The notes under the pieces were generated by a model. That model had not been told where the DNA came from, searched no databases, and saw only the letters and a list, made by a program, of their open reading frames with translations. A DNA stretch of 64,000 bases, from positions 682,001-746,000 of the forward strand of contig CAVZDD010000003.1 in assembly GCA_963773945.1 (NCBI GenBank). Direction: 5' to 3'. Source of the DNA: JAKIWV01 sp963773945. GTDB lineage: Archaea; Thermoplasmatota; Thermoplasmata; Lutacidiplasmatales; UBA184. This document shows, piece after piece, positions 27,833 to 37,992 of this stretch. Within the stretch, counting starts at the first letter, position 1. Each line of letters begins with the position of its first letter. The translations under genes were made by a program, and so were the position numbers.

Positions 27833-30448
27833 CTACTGAGGCAGCTTAGCGAAGTACGCCCGGTACCGGGCCATTCGGCGGTTCCGCATGGCGGCCCGGA
27901 TCACAGCGACGTTGAGGACGGCGGCGACCCCCGCGAGCGCGATGATCGTTAGCGTGAGCGTCGATAGTGTGAACGCGCCCGGCGGCGCGCCCGTCACCAG
28001 AGAATTCAGAACCACCGTCACGTTGACCGCGTCGGCGGTCTGCCGGGTCATGCTGCTCTGCGCCACCTGGTAGGAAGGGGAATCGACCGACACGGCCGAG
28101 AGATTACCGGTGAGGTTCAACCCCGAGGCCGCGAATCGGCCCGCCGAATCCGTCGTGAGGTTCAGCCATTGGACCGACGGCGTCCCGCCGCGGAAGAGGA
28201 GGCTGATGCCGAGGTCCGGGACCGAGGACCCGTTGGAGACCATCACCCCTCCCTGGACGGAATAGATTCGATTCGAGCCGATCGTCGGGGGCACCGTGAA
28301 CGTGACCGACACGGTGGTCCCCACGCCGGCGATGGTGACCCAGCCCGTTGCCGGAGTCGCGTTGTACCCAGGAACGGTCCCCACGGTGAAGGCGAACGTG
28401 CCATCGGTCAGGGCGATCAGCACCGGGAACGGGGCGGAGGCGTTGGCTGTGGTCCCTCCGGCCGAGATGGCCCAGGTTGTACCGAAGGGGAGACCGACCT
28501 CGGAAAACGTGGCGACGTAGATGTCCGGAATCGGGACGAAGCTCACCGTGACGTTCACGGCGAAGCCGTCCACCGCGATGGATCCGAAGCCGGGAATGGG
28601 CGTGTACCCCGGGACCTCCCCGACGGCGAACTGGTAGCTCCCGTTCGTCTCCCAGAACGCGACGCTCGTCGACGTCGTCTCGCTCGAACTGTTGTTGACC
28701 GACACGCTCCATTGGGTTCCCGCAGGCAATCCGGTCTCGGTGAACGTCGTGGCGAAGTCGAGGGTCGGTGTGGCGCTGAAGGCAATGGACTCCAGGACGG
28801 GCCCTCCCGAGACGATGAAGGAGCCGTTGGCCGGGAGGGCTTCATAGCCCGTGGGGGGCTTCACTGAGAACGCGAACGTGCCGTTCGGTTCCAAGAGGCT
28901 CAGGGTCGATGAGCTGGAGCCGTGCGCCGTTCCGTTCACCGAGACCGACCAGTTACTTCCTGCCGGGAGACCGTTCTCATCGAACTCGACCGGGTACGTC
29001 ACCGGCGGGGGAACGGCCGGGCCCTCGAGCACTACGACGGATAAGGGAGGCAGCACCGGCACGTCGCCGGCGGGAAGAGTCGAAGCGACCGGCAGCGGGG
29101 TGCCGTTGACCCACAGGTACTGGGTCAGCGCGGACGTCGGCGAAAACTCCGAAGCGGTCAGGTTGACCTGGACGGCCCTCGTCGTATTCACGTTGACGAG
29201 CAGGAGCGCGAGACCGGAGGGGTCGTACGTGGCCGCTCCGTAGAGCGTCGACGGGCCAGTGATCGTCGTGGGGAGCATTTCGGTCTTGAGCTGGGTCGCG
29301 AGATCGCTGAACAGGTAGTACTGGGACTGCCACTTCTCCGGTTCCGTGGACCAGGACCCGGCGTAGTGGCTGTCGAACGCGAACCAGTCGAGGTTCGTCA
29401 CCTGGAGGGTCAGGCCTTGGGCGATATCCGCCGCCAGATAGAGGGTCCCGGCGAAGGTGGGAAGGAGATTCTCGTACCCGCCGTGCTCCGCCGCGTTGAT
29501 CTCGGTGACGAACACCTGGAGGTGGGAGCAGTTGGGGCAGGCCGACTCGATGTAGGACCGATCCGCCAGCACCTGGTCGGGCAAAGAGTAGAAGCCGTTC
29601 AGGTTCGTGAACAGCTGGGCATCGGTCGAATTCGAAGGTCCCCCCTCGATGTACGAGTGGACGCAGATCCCCGAGAGCTCTTTTCCATCGACCTCCGCGA
29701 GCTCCTCCACCCAGGGCTTCGAGTAGTCCTTGCCCCCCATGCCGGCCCCCAGGGCGAGGAATTTGGCCGACGAGTCTACCTTGAGGACCGCCGCGATGTA
29801 GGCGTGGACCAGGTTGGCGAACGGTAGCGGAGTCGTGTTCCCGCCCCCCCCTGTCGCCCAGTTCGACCAGGACACGTTGAAGTGGTCCCAACCGCTCGGG
29901 TCGTTGCCAATCTCCCAGTAGGCGGGCTGGAAATCCAGCGTGTGGACCACGTAATTGGCATAGTAGGCGGCGGTGCCGGGCCGGTTGATCTCGGCCGGCA
30001 GCTGCAGGATGGCGTGGCAGCCGATCTGCTCGCAGGACGAGACGAACTGAGTCGTGGACGTGGTGGCGAGGGTCTGGGTCCCGTTACCGGCCGTCAAGTA
30101 GCCCGAGGTGTAGTTGTACTCCTCCCCCAGGGTACCGGCCGGAAAGAGTAGGTAGTTCACTGGCGTCGCGGCGACGCTGGCCGCATCGACGGAATTGAAC
30201 CGCTGCGCGGCGGCGATGTTGATACCCCAGAAGGCCGGAGAGATCGGGGTGGCCTCTGAAGAGGCCCCGACGACGACGTGAGCGGAGACAGCCCCTGGGG
30301 AAGCGAAGGGGGTGGGGGAAGCGCCCGGGGACCCCGGGTCGAACAGCGAGGCGAACGCCATCGAGCCCGCCAGGAGGATGAAGACAGCGGCCAACGGCAC
30401 CGCGATGGTGACGACGCGGCGCGCGGTCGCGTGGCGACGATGTTTCAT
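27833..30448 (-). CDS. GH79-like surface protein with three beta-domains and C-terminal membrane anchor (GH paralogue 4, GNDP)
   Basis: The largest anchored member (871 aa). Its basic N-terminus is MKHRRHATARRVVT, followed by a signal segment. The GH-A barrel (about 55-480) holds YWEIGNDPSGWDHF with Asp183 at the acid/base site, ICVHSYI, and VFVTEINAAE with Glu316 as nucleophile. Then three 'F.E.GLPxGTxWSV' beta-domains (about 510-740), a region with carboxypeptidase-regulatory-like strands, a membrane segment (TLSTLTLTIIALAGVAAVLN) and a basic tail. GGGGGT just before the ATG fits a ribosome site. A TATA-like GATATAC lies about 105 bases upstream. It probably displays the barrel at a distance from the membrane. 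Confidence 0.76.
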   Translation of the reverse strand: MKHRRHATARRVVTIAVPLAAVFILLAGSMAFASLFDPGSPGASPTPFASPGAVSAHVVVGASSEATPISPAFWGINIAAAQRFNSVDAASVAATPVNYLLFPAGTLGEEYNYTSGYLTAGNGTQTLATTSTTQFVSSCEQIGCHAILQLPAEINRPGTAAYYANYVVHTLDFQPAYWEIGNDPSGWDHFNVSWSNWATGGGGNTTPLPFANLVHAYIAAVLKVDSSAKFLALGAGMGGKDYSKPWVEELAEVDGKELSGICVHSYIEGGPSNSTDAQLFTNLNGFYSLPDQVLADRSYIESACPNCSHLQVFVTEINAAEHGGYENLLPTFAGTLYLAADIAQGLTLQVTNLDWFAFDSHYAGSWSTEPEKWQSQYYLFSDLATQLKTEMLPTTITGPSTLYGAATYDPSGLALLLVNVNTTRAVQVNLTASEFSPTSALTQYLWVNGTPLPVASTLPAGDVPVLPPLSVVVLEGPAVPPPVTYPVEFDENGLPAGSNWSVSVNGTAHGSSSSTLSLLEPNGTFAFSVKPPTGYEALPANGSFIVSGGPVLESIAFSATPTLDFATTFTETGLPAGTQWSVSVNNSSSETTSTSVAFWETNGSYQFAVGEVPGYTPIPGFGSIAVDGFAVNVTVSFVPIPDIYVATFSEVGLPFGTTWAISAGGTTANASAPFPVLIALTDGTFAFTVGTVPGYNATPATGWVTIAGVGTTVSVTFTVPPTIGSNRIYSVQGGVMVSNGSSVPDLGISLLFRGGTPSVQWLNLTTDSAGRFAASGLNLTGNLSAVSVDSPSYQVAQSSMTRQTADAVNVTVVLNSLVTGAPPGAFTLSTLTLTIIALAGVAAVLNVAVIRAAMRNRRMARYRAYFAKLPQ

Positions 30449-30844
30449 GGAACCCCCTTCCGGTCGCCCCGCCCCCCCGCACTGCGAAAAGGTCCGCAGC
30501 AGTGCGCTTCAGGCGGTTTGACGGCTTGGTGAAATTAAGGCTCAATACGTAGATATACGCATTTCGCTTCGGCCACGGGGGCTCGATTTGCCGAAATAGG
30601 ACTTTGGAGCCGGTTTGCCCTCCTTAATGCTTCCGGTCGTCCTCGCCGTGCTCGGGTAGCCTCCGGTGGCCACCTCCGTCGTACAGTGACCGGGGACGGT
30701 TGCGCACCCCCCGGGAGATCGAGCCGACCCCGGTTAGCTCCCCGCTGGGGTGCGCCCGAATTCCTGCGACGACCCGCCCGAACGACAGTACCGGCGTTCG
30801 AGAAGATGCCAAACTTTACGTACTGACCCGCCTCCGGTCGTACG
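30449..30844. other. Divergent promoter region between GH paralogue 4 and the DUF1616 gene
   Basis: No gene seen. On the minus strand GATATAC (30552-30558) is a TATA candidate for GH paralogue 4. On the plus strand AAACTTTACG (about 30811-30820) is the best candidate for the DUF1616 gene. Confidence 0.4.
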
Positions 30845-31774
30845 GTGTCGGTCCCTACCCCGTCGACTGCGCCGAATCCGCCGGTGTTCTTCCGGCGAAA
30901 CTATCTCTGGGTTCTCGCGATTCTGGCCTTCGCCTACGGCCTCGTCGTCGTGCTGGTCCCCGTCCCCGCGATCGAGCTCCCTCTCGGGCTCCTGACCCTG
31001 CTCTTCTCCCCCGGCTACGCACTCGCCGCGCTCGCCCTCGGCCCCACCCCGCGTTGGCCGTGGACCCTCATGTTCCCGATGGTCGTCGGGCTCAGCGTCG
31101 CGTTTTCCGTGGGGGAAGGCCTCGTCCTGCTCGCGTTTCACTTGGGACTGCCGGCCGCGGTCTTCGCGCTCGTCTCTCTGGGTCTCATTATCATCGCGGT
31201 GGCTACTTTCCCCGCGGAGACGCCCCAATCGGCGTCCGAAGCCCGGTTCCAGAGCTTTCTCGCGGAGGAGCTCCAGCTGCCCGGTCACTCGCCCGGGCAG
31301 CGGGTGGCGGCGGTGGCGATCCTGCTCGCCATCGTCGTCGTCTTCGCGGGCATCGTGTACCTCGCCACGGTGACGCCCAACCAGCACCTCTCGGTATCGA
31401 TGGGGATCGTGGGCCCAGACGGGTTCACCAACGGCCTCCCGACGTCGGGGGTGCCGGGGGGTGCTCTCACGGTCAAGGTGACGGTGGGGAACAACGCGAC
31501 GCAACAGCCGCTGATTCTCGTCGTCCAGTCGGCGGCCAATAACACGGCGCCATCGAGTTACAAGACCATTCCCTGGAAGGTTCCGCTGGCGCTCGGCAAC
31601 AACACGACCAGCAGCGACACCGTCCCGCTCCTCGCGAAGGCAACGGCGACGGTGAACGTGACGTTCGAGTTCGCCGTCCAGGGGACTTACAACCTCTACT
31701 TCTACCTCGAGAGCCCGATTGGGGCGATCCTGCAAGAGAGTAGCTTCTCGACCACAATCACCCCATTGACATGA
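30845..31774 (+). CDS. DUF1616 family membrane protein
   Basis: This 309-residue protein has four membrane segments in its first half (NYLWVLAILAFAYGLVVVLV; LLTLLFSPGYALAALAL; FPMVVGLSVAFSVGEGLVLL; VFALVSLGLIIIAVATF), the LFSPGYAL and GLSVAFSVGEG motifs of DUF1616, one more helix (about 170-190) and then an extracellular beta domain rich in Asn/Thr. DUF1616 proteins occur in archaea next to glycan or S-layer genes; the function is unknown. GTG 30845 was chosen because the frame before it is unrelated. It is convergent with the GT-C glycosyltransferase. Confidence 0.72.
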   Translation: MSVPTPSTAPNPPVFFRRNYLWVLAILAFAYGLVVVLVPVPAIELPLGLLTLLFSPGYALAALALGPTPRWPWTLMFPMVVGLSVAFSVGEGLVLLAFHLGLPAAVFALVSLGLIIIAVATFPAETPQSASEARFQSFLAEELQLPGHSPGQRVAAVAILLAIVVVFAGIVYLATVTPNQHLSVSMGIVGPDGFTNGLPTSGVPGGALTVKVTVGNNATQQPLILVVQSAANNTAPSSYKTIPWKVPLALGNNTTSSDTVPLLAKATATVNVTFEFAVQGTYNLYFYLESPIGAILQESSFSTTITPLT

Positions 31775-31898
31775 GCCCAGCGGCCCCGTCAGGGAGCCGA
31801 GGGGGGATTCATGCCGGCCGGGGCCCAGGCCGGGAGGGGGGATCGGTGCCGGCCCGAATCGGAGCCAACGAGAGGGCTCGGACGCCCCGCTCCCCCGC

Positions 31899-33826
31899 CT
31901 AGCTCGTCCCCGCGTGGGGGATATTCTCGATCTGGTAGACCGAGAAGACCGGGTTGGAGTAGAGCAATTCGAAGTCGTACGGGTTCGAGAACTTCTCCAA
32001 GTTCTGCACCGGGATCGCCTCGTGCGGCTGGTCGTTGTTGGGGCCGAAGAACAACGGTGGGGGGTAGCGCGTCGTCATGTGCACGTCGAGGACGACGTAC
32101 TGGCCGACGAAGACCCGGGCGAGGAGCGTGGCGTTGAAGGTGGTGTTGGCAAACATCGCGTACGAATCCCAGACCATCTCGAAGTGCGCGAACCCGCCGA
32201 AAACCGAATAGGCGAGGTAGTCGCCCCAGATCTGTTCGGACGGGTCCATGTGCACGCTCGCCCACATACCGGCGTCGTAGGCATTCTCATTGATGTAGAG
32301 CGGCGAGTCGATGGAGACACCGCTCGGGGCAGGGGAGAACTGGTCGCGCGTGCTCAGCGGGACCAGTTCGCCCCCGCCGACGACGATCACGCACAGCACC
32401 ATCGCCAGCGCTACCGCCCGGGTCCGGGCACCCGGTGCCGGATTGGGAGCCGCGGGAGGTCCCGCGGCGCGTGCGCCGGCAGTTCAACGCGCGGTCGGAG
32501 TAGGCGGTTCGTGAGGTACCAGGCCCCCGCGGGCGCGAAGAAGACTCCCACGAACTCGAACTCCCGGAGGGCGAGGAAGCTGAAGCCGGTCGAGAGGAAC
32601 GGGATCGAGAAGATCCCGACGAGGGTCGAACTCACGATCCCGAAAGTGATGAACGCGAGTTGGTCGAAACGGTACGTCCGGACGAGCGTCAGCATCGCGA
32701 GCCCGCCGCTCACGACGATTGCCGCGACGATCCAGGCGACCTCATACAAGGGGAATGTGCCGCCGGGAGCCGCCGCGACGGCGCGACCCGCCGCGGGCAT
32801 GAGCACCGCATGGACGTTGAGGACGAGGATTGCGTACTCCTTCAGGATCACCGGGCGGCTCACCAGGGCGACCCAGATGAGCAACATCGTGAGCACGGCG
32901 AAGAACATCGTGAACGAGCGGAGGTTCGGGTACGGATCGCGCCGCCGGATGATCCACGGGAGGACGGCGAGGCCGAACAGCATGGCGATGAGCAGGTACG
33001 TCGTCACGTAGTGGCTCACGACGACCATCGCCGCGGCCGCGATGAACATCGCGCGGAGAAACCACGTCTCCGAGGTCGCCGACGACGTCGCGAGGAACCC
33101 CAGGAGCACGACCGCCAGGATGAACCAGAGGACGGCGAAGTCCGTCTGGGTGGGGACGTTCATCTGGATGGAGGGCACGGTGAGGTAGAAGAGTACCGCG
33201 AGCGGGGCGGGGCGCGAGCCGAAGAGGCGTACGCAGAACGCGTAGATTGCGCAGGGAATCACGAGCAGCCGCAGGAGCTCGAACGCCCACAGGAACGTCT
33301 GGTTCAGCGGGATGCCCGTGAGCGAGGGGACCAGCGCGTTGTAGACGGCCCCGCCGGGATAGAAGCTGTAGATCTTCGCCTGAGCAGAGACGTCGACCAG
33401 CGGCTGCCAGGAGTGGGTGGTCAGGACGGACTGGGCGAACTGGAGGTTGTAGATCGCGTCCCGGCTGAACGGAAGACCGTAGGGGCTGAAGAGCGGGTAG
33501 AGGAAGACGATGAGGAACACTGGGAGCATGAGGTACAGGACCGGGACACGGCGGACCGCCGTAACGTAGAACGGGGCCGCGGCCGACGCGAGGGAGAGGA
33601 CCAGGAGGACCCGCGTGGGGATGATGCCGAGGAGGAACGAGACGCCGTGGAACTTGAATTCGTAGAGGATGAGGGCAACCCCGAGGAAGCCGAGTAGCGA
33701 GAAGAGGAGCGCGACGAGCGAGGCGGTAGGGCCGGGCGGGTAGTCCGTCGAGGGTCCTTCTCTCGGAAAGGCGTCCGTTGCGGGCGGGGCGGTGGCGCTC
33801 GTGACCGACGAGGCGGCGGCGCTCAC
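31899..33826 (-). CDS. GT-C type membrane glycosyltransferase-like protein (frameshifted)
   Basis: The N-terminal part (from GTG 33826) has about ten hydrophobic segments, e.g. ASLVALLFSLLGFLGVALIL, and the outward loop with SYYPGGAVYNAL-like residues (here IYSFYPGGAVYNALVP), typical of GT-C or oligosaccharide transferase-like proteins. The frame ends at 32411. A second frame begins nearby with AVALAMVLCVIVVGGG, a last membrane helix. It continues into a soluble C-terminal domain ending PYDFELLYSNPVFSVYQIE, the usual end of such proteins. One missing base within about 32415-32480 would join them into roughly 640 residues. It most likely moves a lipid-linked sugar at the outer face. Alternatively two genes exist. 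Confidence 0.65.
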
Positions 33827-34398
33827 GCGGGTTCCCCTGCCCCGAGAACTGGATTGGTCCCCGAACCACCCGCTCTCGCGGCCCCCTTCGTCACCGGCCG
33901 CCCGCAGTGCCACGCGCACTGTCTCGCCAGCCCACCCTCGAATTCGACCCGCGGACGGAAGCCGAACGTCCAGGGGGCTCGGCAAGTGTCGGCCGGCGTG
34001 GCGCGAAGGCTCCCCGGCGGGAGCGGACGACACCGGATTCGCACCGGCTTGCCCGTGACCCTCCGGATCGCTTCGACCGCATCGATCAGGCCAACCGGCA
34101 ACCCTCGGCCCAGGTTATAAACCTCGCCAGTAGACTTGACGTCCGCTGACCGGGCAATCCCGCGTACGGTGCTTCTGATGGGCGCGAGGCAACGCACGTC
34201 GGCCCCGCGGACGGAGAATCGAGGACGCGCGAGGCCGTCCCGAAGTTCGCCCCGCTGGACCCCGGCGGGGTTGTTCGGCGCCATAGCGTCGAAGCCCAGG
34301 ACCCGGTCCCCTCGGCCCAACCGGGGTTCGCTGATGGAGCCTTCAATGACATCGGCCGACTCCGTGACGATCGAGTCGACCACGAGGCGCGGCGACAT
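33823..34398 (-). pseudogene. NAD-dependent epimerase/dehydratase remnant with a large internal deletion
   Basis: Starting at ATG 34398, the frame shows GDRVLGFDAMAPNN (end of the Rossmann first strand and helix), then jumps to DVKSTGEVYNLGRGLPVGLI and VTGKPVRIRCRPLPPGS, ATPADTCRAPWTFGFRPRVEFEGGLARQ. These are the C-terminal substrate-domain motifs of an epimerase. The GxxGxxG loop is gone, as are the region between about residues 45 and 80 of the fold, with the SS/T active-site strand, and the YxxxK motif. The gene is therefore inactive. It overlaps the start of the GT-C gene. It suggests a third sugar-nucleotide epimerase that has been lost. Confidence 0.65.
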
Positions 34399-34573
34399 CC
34401 GTTCCCCGCTTAACCTTAACCGTGAACTACGGGGAATCTGACACTCTGGCAGAGAGAGCGGCAGGGTTCTCTAGCCATCGTCGTTGGAGATCGCCTGTTT
34501 TACGCGACGTCCGGGTACACGACGGCTCATTCGGAGCGGATGGGCATAAGTACAGAACGCGGGTGGTCCGGCA

Positions 34574-37525
34574 GTGGAGACTCACCGGGGAAGGCGCGGC
34601 CGGACAACCCGAGGGTTGCGTCCAATCGTCAGGGCCCGAGGACCCCGAGGGGAGGGCGAGCGCCTCCGTCCGGAGATCGCCTCCATCCTCTTCTGTGCCG
34701 TCGTCCTCCTGATGCTGACCTCCGTGGGGGATCGACCGGCCCTGGCCCTGCGTCCCAGTGCGCCGGCGACCCACATCGAGGCGGCGGTTTCGGTCACGTT
34801 CCCTACGCCGATCCGCCACGTGTTCGTCATCGACATGGACATCGGGGAGAACACGTTCGTTCTGCAAGACCTCGCCTTCGAGAAGTACCTCTCGCAGAAC
34901 TTCTCTTACGCGTCCAACTTCTACAACTACTGCACCCCGCAGGCGGCTAACTACATCGCGATCAACGCCGGGACCATCGACCAATGTGGCAACAGAGACT
35001 CGCCATCGGGCCAGTACGACGACACCAACATTGGCAGCCTCGCCTCCGCGGCCAACGAGACGTGGATGGACTTCGAGCAGGGGATGCCGACGCCTTGTGA
35101 CGCCAGCAACGCGACGCCTTACCAGGCGAGCGCCAATCCCTTCCTCTACTTCGCGGACATCTACGGCAACTCGACCGTGTGTCAACAGCACGACGTGAGC
35201 TTTCAGGCCTGGTACGCCGATGTCAACGCGAGCACGACGAACGCCTCGGCGATCCCCAACTACGCGTTCTTCGTCCCGGACCTCGCCGACGACAGCGACC
35301 AATTGAACCACAACAGCTCCGACTCATGGCTGGCCCAGTTCGTCTACGACAACTTCCTGCGCCAGCCGTTCATGAACGACTCGGTGCTCTTCATCACGTA
35401 CGCCGAAGGAACGGTGTACACCAACCCCCCGACGTTCGGCTACATCCCCGACCCCTTCACCGGCGGTGCGGTTCCGCTGTTCGTGATCAGCCCGTATTCG
35501 GTGGGCGGCCCTGACACCGCGCTCAACCAGACGTACGCGAACGACAGTTGCCCGTTCTCTCTCCTCAACACGACGGAGTACCTCCTGGGCCTCAATAGCA
35601 CCGGCGGCAGCGGCCAATACGACGGGAAGCTCGGATACACCGCGATGACCGGGCTCTTCAACTTCAGCGTGGCCCGATCGATGCCGCTCCCGCCGTACAA
35701 CTGGACGCTCGTCTCCTCGAGTCCCAGCTCCCCCTCGCCGCGCTCGGGCCCCGCCGTCACGTACGACGCCCGCGACGGCTACGTCCTCCTCTTCGGCGGC
35801 CAGAATGCGACCAGCCAGTACAACGACACCTGGACGTACCAAAGCGGAACGTGGGGCAAGATCGCGTCAGCGACCGGCCCCTCGCCCCGGGCGGGAGCCG
35901 CCCTCGCGTACGACGCGAACTGCGGGTGCGCGGTGCTCTACGGCGGCCGCTCGGGGAACCAGAGCTACAGTGACACCTGGAAGTTCCAGGACGGGGTCTG
36001 GACGAACCTGACGTCCGAAGTCGGCACCGGCCCCGGGGGGCTCGCGTGGGCGAGCCTCGCCTACAACCCCGAGACCGGCGAACTCGTCCTCTTCGGCGGT
36101 GCCTATGGGGGCGTAGGGTCCAACGCGAGCACGTACTCGAACGTCGGAGCCACCTGGCTCCTCACCGGGAATCTCTCCGGGACTTGGACGCAAACGGTTC
36201 AAACGGGCCCCGGCCCGGCACCGCGGGACGAGGCGACGCTCGTCTACGATACGTCGCTGAAATACGTCGTGCTGTTCGGCGGGCAGAACAACACGACGGC
36301 GATGGGAGACACCTGGCTCCTCGAGGGCCAGGAATGGACGTCGGTCCCGCCGATCACTTCGAAGTTCGTGCCTCCCGAGGCCGGGGCGGTGGCGGACTAC
36401 GACAACGCGTTGGGGGGCGTGGTCCTCTTCGGCGGGAGCAACAACACCGCCTACCTCAACACGACCTGGATCCTCCTGCAGAAGACGTGGCACCTGGCGT
36501 GGGCCTGGCCGGGACCCACCCAGCGCGCTCTCGCGGGGGGCGCCTATGACCCGCTGCAAAATATCTTCGTGCTCTTCGGCGGCCGCGTCTCGCAGAATGG
36601 GACGCAGCTCAAGGACACCTGGGTCTTCTGTGCGGCCGCCCCCCCATGCGGCGTTGCGCCGCCCACGTACGCCGTGACGTTCTCGGAAGCGGGTCTGCCG
36701 GCCGGCGTGCGCTGGGCGGCGACCCTCGGGGGCGCGACAGAGAACTCCACGAAGAGCTCGATCACGTTCGCCGAGTGGGACGGGTACTATCCGTACCACA
36801 TCGCCCCGGTCCGCGGGTACGCGCCGAGCCCATCGAACGAGTCGGTGCTGGTCAGCGGGAATGCCGCCACCGTCGAGATCACGTTCCGCCTGGTCTCCGG
36901 GCATCAATTACCTGTCTCTTACACGTTGCTCGAGGAGATCGGCGTCGGGGTAATCGTCCTCTCCGCGGTGGTCGTCTTCGTGGTGCTTCTGGCGCGGCGG
37001 AAGCCGCCGCCCGGCACTCCACCGCCGTCCGCACCTTCGACGAGGCCCCGGCCACCCTCGTCGCCCCCGCGGAGCCCCCCGCCCGGTTCGCCGCCAACGT
37101 CCACGCCTTCGACGGGGCCCCGGCCACCCTCGTCTCTCCCGCGGAACCCCCCGCCCGGTACGCCGCCACCGTCCGCACCCTCGACGGGGCCCCGGCTATC
37201 CTCGTCGCCCCCGCAGAACCTGCCGTCCGGTACGCCGCCACGGTCCGTACCTTCGAAGCGGCCTCGGCCATCCGCGTCGCCCTCGCAGAACCCCCCGCCC
37301 GGTACGCCGCCACCGTCCGCACCCTCGAAGCGGCCTCGGCCATCCACGTCGCCCTCGCAGAACCCCCCGCCCGGTACGCCGCCACCGTCCGCCCCTTCGA
37401 AGCGACCTCGGCCATCCTCATCGCCCCCGCAGAATCCCCCGTCCGGTTCGCCGCCACCGTCCGTACCTTCGAAACGGCCTCGGCCGGCTCGGCTGCGACC
37501 ACGGAGCCCGCCGCCCGCCGAGTGA
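34574..37525 (+). CDS. Surface protein: phosphoesterase domain + six kelch repeats + beta-domain + membrane helix + repeat tail
   Basis: A 983-residue fusion. GTG 34574 leads to a signal segment (IASILFCAVVLLMLTSV). Residues about 80-370 resemble the phosphoesterase at 24086 (HVFVIDMDIGENTF, YCTPQAANYIAINAG, VLFITYAEGT, PLFVISPYSVG). Residues 390-690 carry six kelch motifs (LLFGGQ...NDTWTY to VLFGGR...KDTWVF), one six-bladed propeller. A single 'AVTFSEAGLPAGVRW' beta-domain follows, then a membrane helix (GVGVIVLSAVVVFVVLL) and a cytoplasmic tail of seven 24-residue Pro/Ser/Arg repeats. A GGGCATAAG stretch about 30 bases before the GTG may be the TATA box. It may both cut a phosphate ester and bind a glycan. 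Confidence 0.74.
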   Translation: METHRGRRGRTTRGLRPIVRARGPRGEGERLRPEIASILFCAVVLLMLTSVGDRPALALRPSAPATHIEAAVSVTFPTPIRHVFVIDMDIGENTFVLQDLAFEKYLSQNFSYASNFYNYCTPQAANYIAINAGTIDQCGNRDSPSGQYDDTNIGSLASAANETWMDFEQGMPTPCDASNATPYQASANPFLYFADIYGNSTVCQQHDVSFQAWYADVNASTTNASAIPNYAFFVPDLADDSDQLNHNSSDSWLAQFVYDNFLRQPFMNDSVLFITYAEGTVYTNPPTFGYIPDPFTGGAVPLFVISPYSVGGPDTALNQTYANDSCPFSLLNTTEYLLGLNSTGGSGQYDGKLGYTAMTGLFNFSVARSMPLPPYNWTLVSSSPSSPSPRSGPAVTYDARDGYVLLFGGQNATSQYNDTWTYQSGTWGKIASATGPSPRAGAALAYDANCGCAVLYGGRSGNQSYSDTWKFQDGVWTNLTSEVGTGPGGLAWASLAYNPETGELVLFGGAYGGVGSNASTYSNVGATWLLTGNLSGTWTQTVQTGPGPAPRDEATLVYDTSLKYVVLFGGQNNTTAMGDTWLLEGQEWTSVPPITSKFVPPEAGAVADYDNALGGVVLFGGSNNTAYLNTTWILLQKTWHLAWAWPGPTQRALAGGAYDPLQNIFVLFGGRVSQNGTQLKDTWVFCAAAPPCGVAPPTYAVTFSEAGLPAGVRWAATLGGATENSTKSSITFAEWDGYYPYHIAPVRGYAPSPSNESVLVSGNAATVEITFRLVSGHQLPVSYTLLEEIGVGVIVLSAVVVFVVLLARRKPPPGTPPPSAPSTRPRPPSSPPRSPPPGSPPTSTPSTGPRPPSSLPRNPPPGTPPPSAPSTGPRLSSSPPQNLPSGTPPRSVPSKRPRPSASPSQNPPPGTPPPSAPSKRPRPSTSPSQNPPPGTPPPSAPSKRPRPSSSPPQNPPSGSPPPSVPSKRPRPARLRPRSPPPAE
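37004..37507 (+). repeat. Seven tandem 72-bp repeats encoding a Pro/Ser/Arg tail
   Basis: Exactly seven copies of a 24-residue unit (PPPGTPPPSAPSxRPRPxSSPx plus two residues) fill the space between the membrane helix and the last five residues. The DNA repeat keeps all frames open on both strands, which explains several long antisense frames here. Copies 4-7 are more alike (PSKRPRP) than copies 1-3, a sign of recent expansion. The tail is on the cytoplasmic side if the helix is a type I anchor. Confidence 0.85.
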
Positions 37526-37966
37526 CCGGCTCACGGGGGCGTCTCCGCCCGGTTCGGGTACCGGGAACGGGGGACCAGCGGACCGGCAGCCCGAACCTCT
37601 CCATGCCCTTGCACGGCCAGGGCTTGGTCGAGCGCGGCGGAGACCCGGGGGACGGATCGATCACGCCGGGCTACAGCGCCCAACACCTGGCGATGCGGAG
37701 GAACCCCCCTCCCTCTCGACGCCCTACGGCGGTGTCCCGCCTCCGGAACTCGGTACGGGGAAGCGCGTCCATTGACCGCGGAGCCGCGGATCGAGCGCAT
37801 CGCGGAGGCCGTCGGAGCTCACGCTCACACTGACCACGAATAGGATGGGCGTGGGCCCGGGATACGCGAGGGGGACCCCACTCCTGGCTCACCCGCGGGT
37901 GGGGCGACTCCGATGGCCCGTCGAGGCAAGGTCGGCGTGCCCAAGGTCAATTTGCGGGCCTCCAAA

Positions 37967-37974
37967 GGTATAAG
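37967..37974 (+). promoter_or_regulatory. TATA-like box for the 33-codon ORF
   Basis: GGTATAAG, preceded by the purine-rich AAA that suits a BRE, sits about 22-26 bases before ATG 37993. That is the distance expected for a leaderless transcript. Confidence 0.4.
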
Positions 37975-37992
37975 AGGCGCGCATTTGTGCGT

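Noticed and set aside
36646..37833. Long alternate frames over the 72-bp repeats
   Set aside because: The repeat unit is a multiple of three and free of stops in all frames, so open frames arise automatically.
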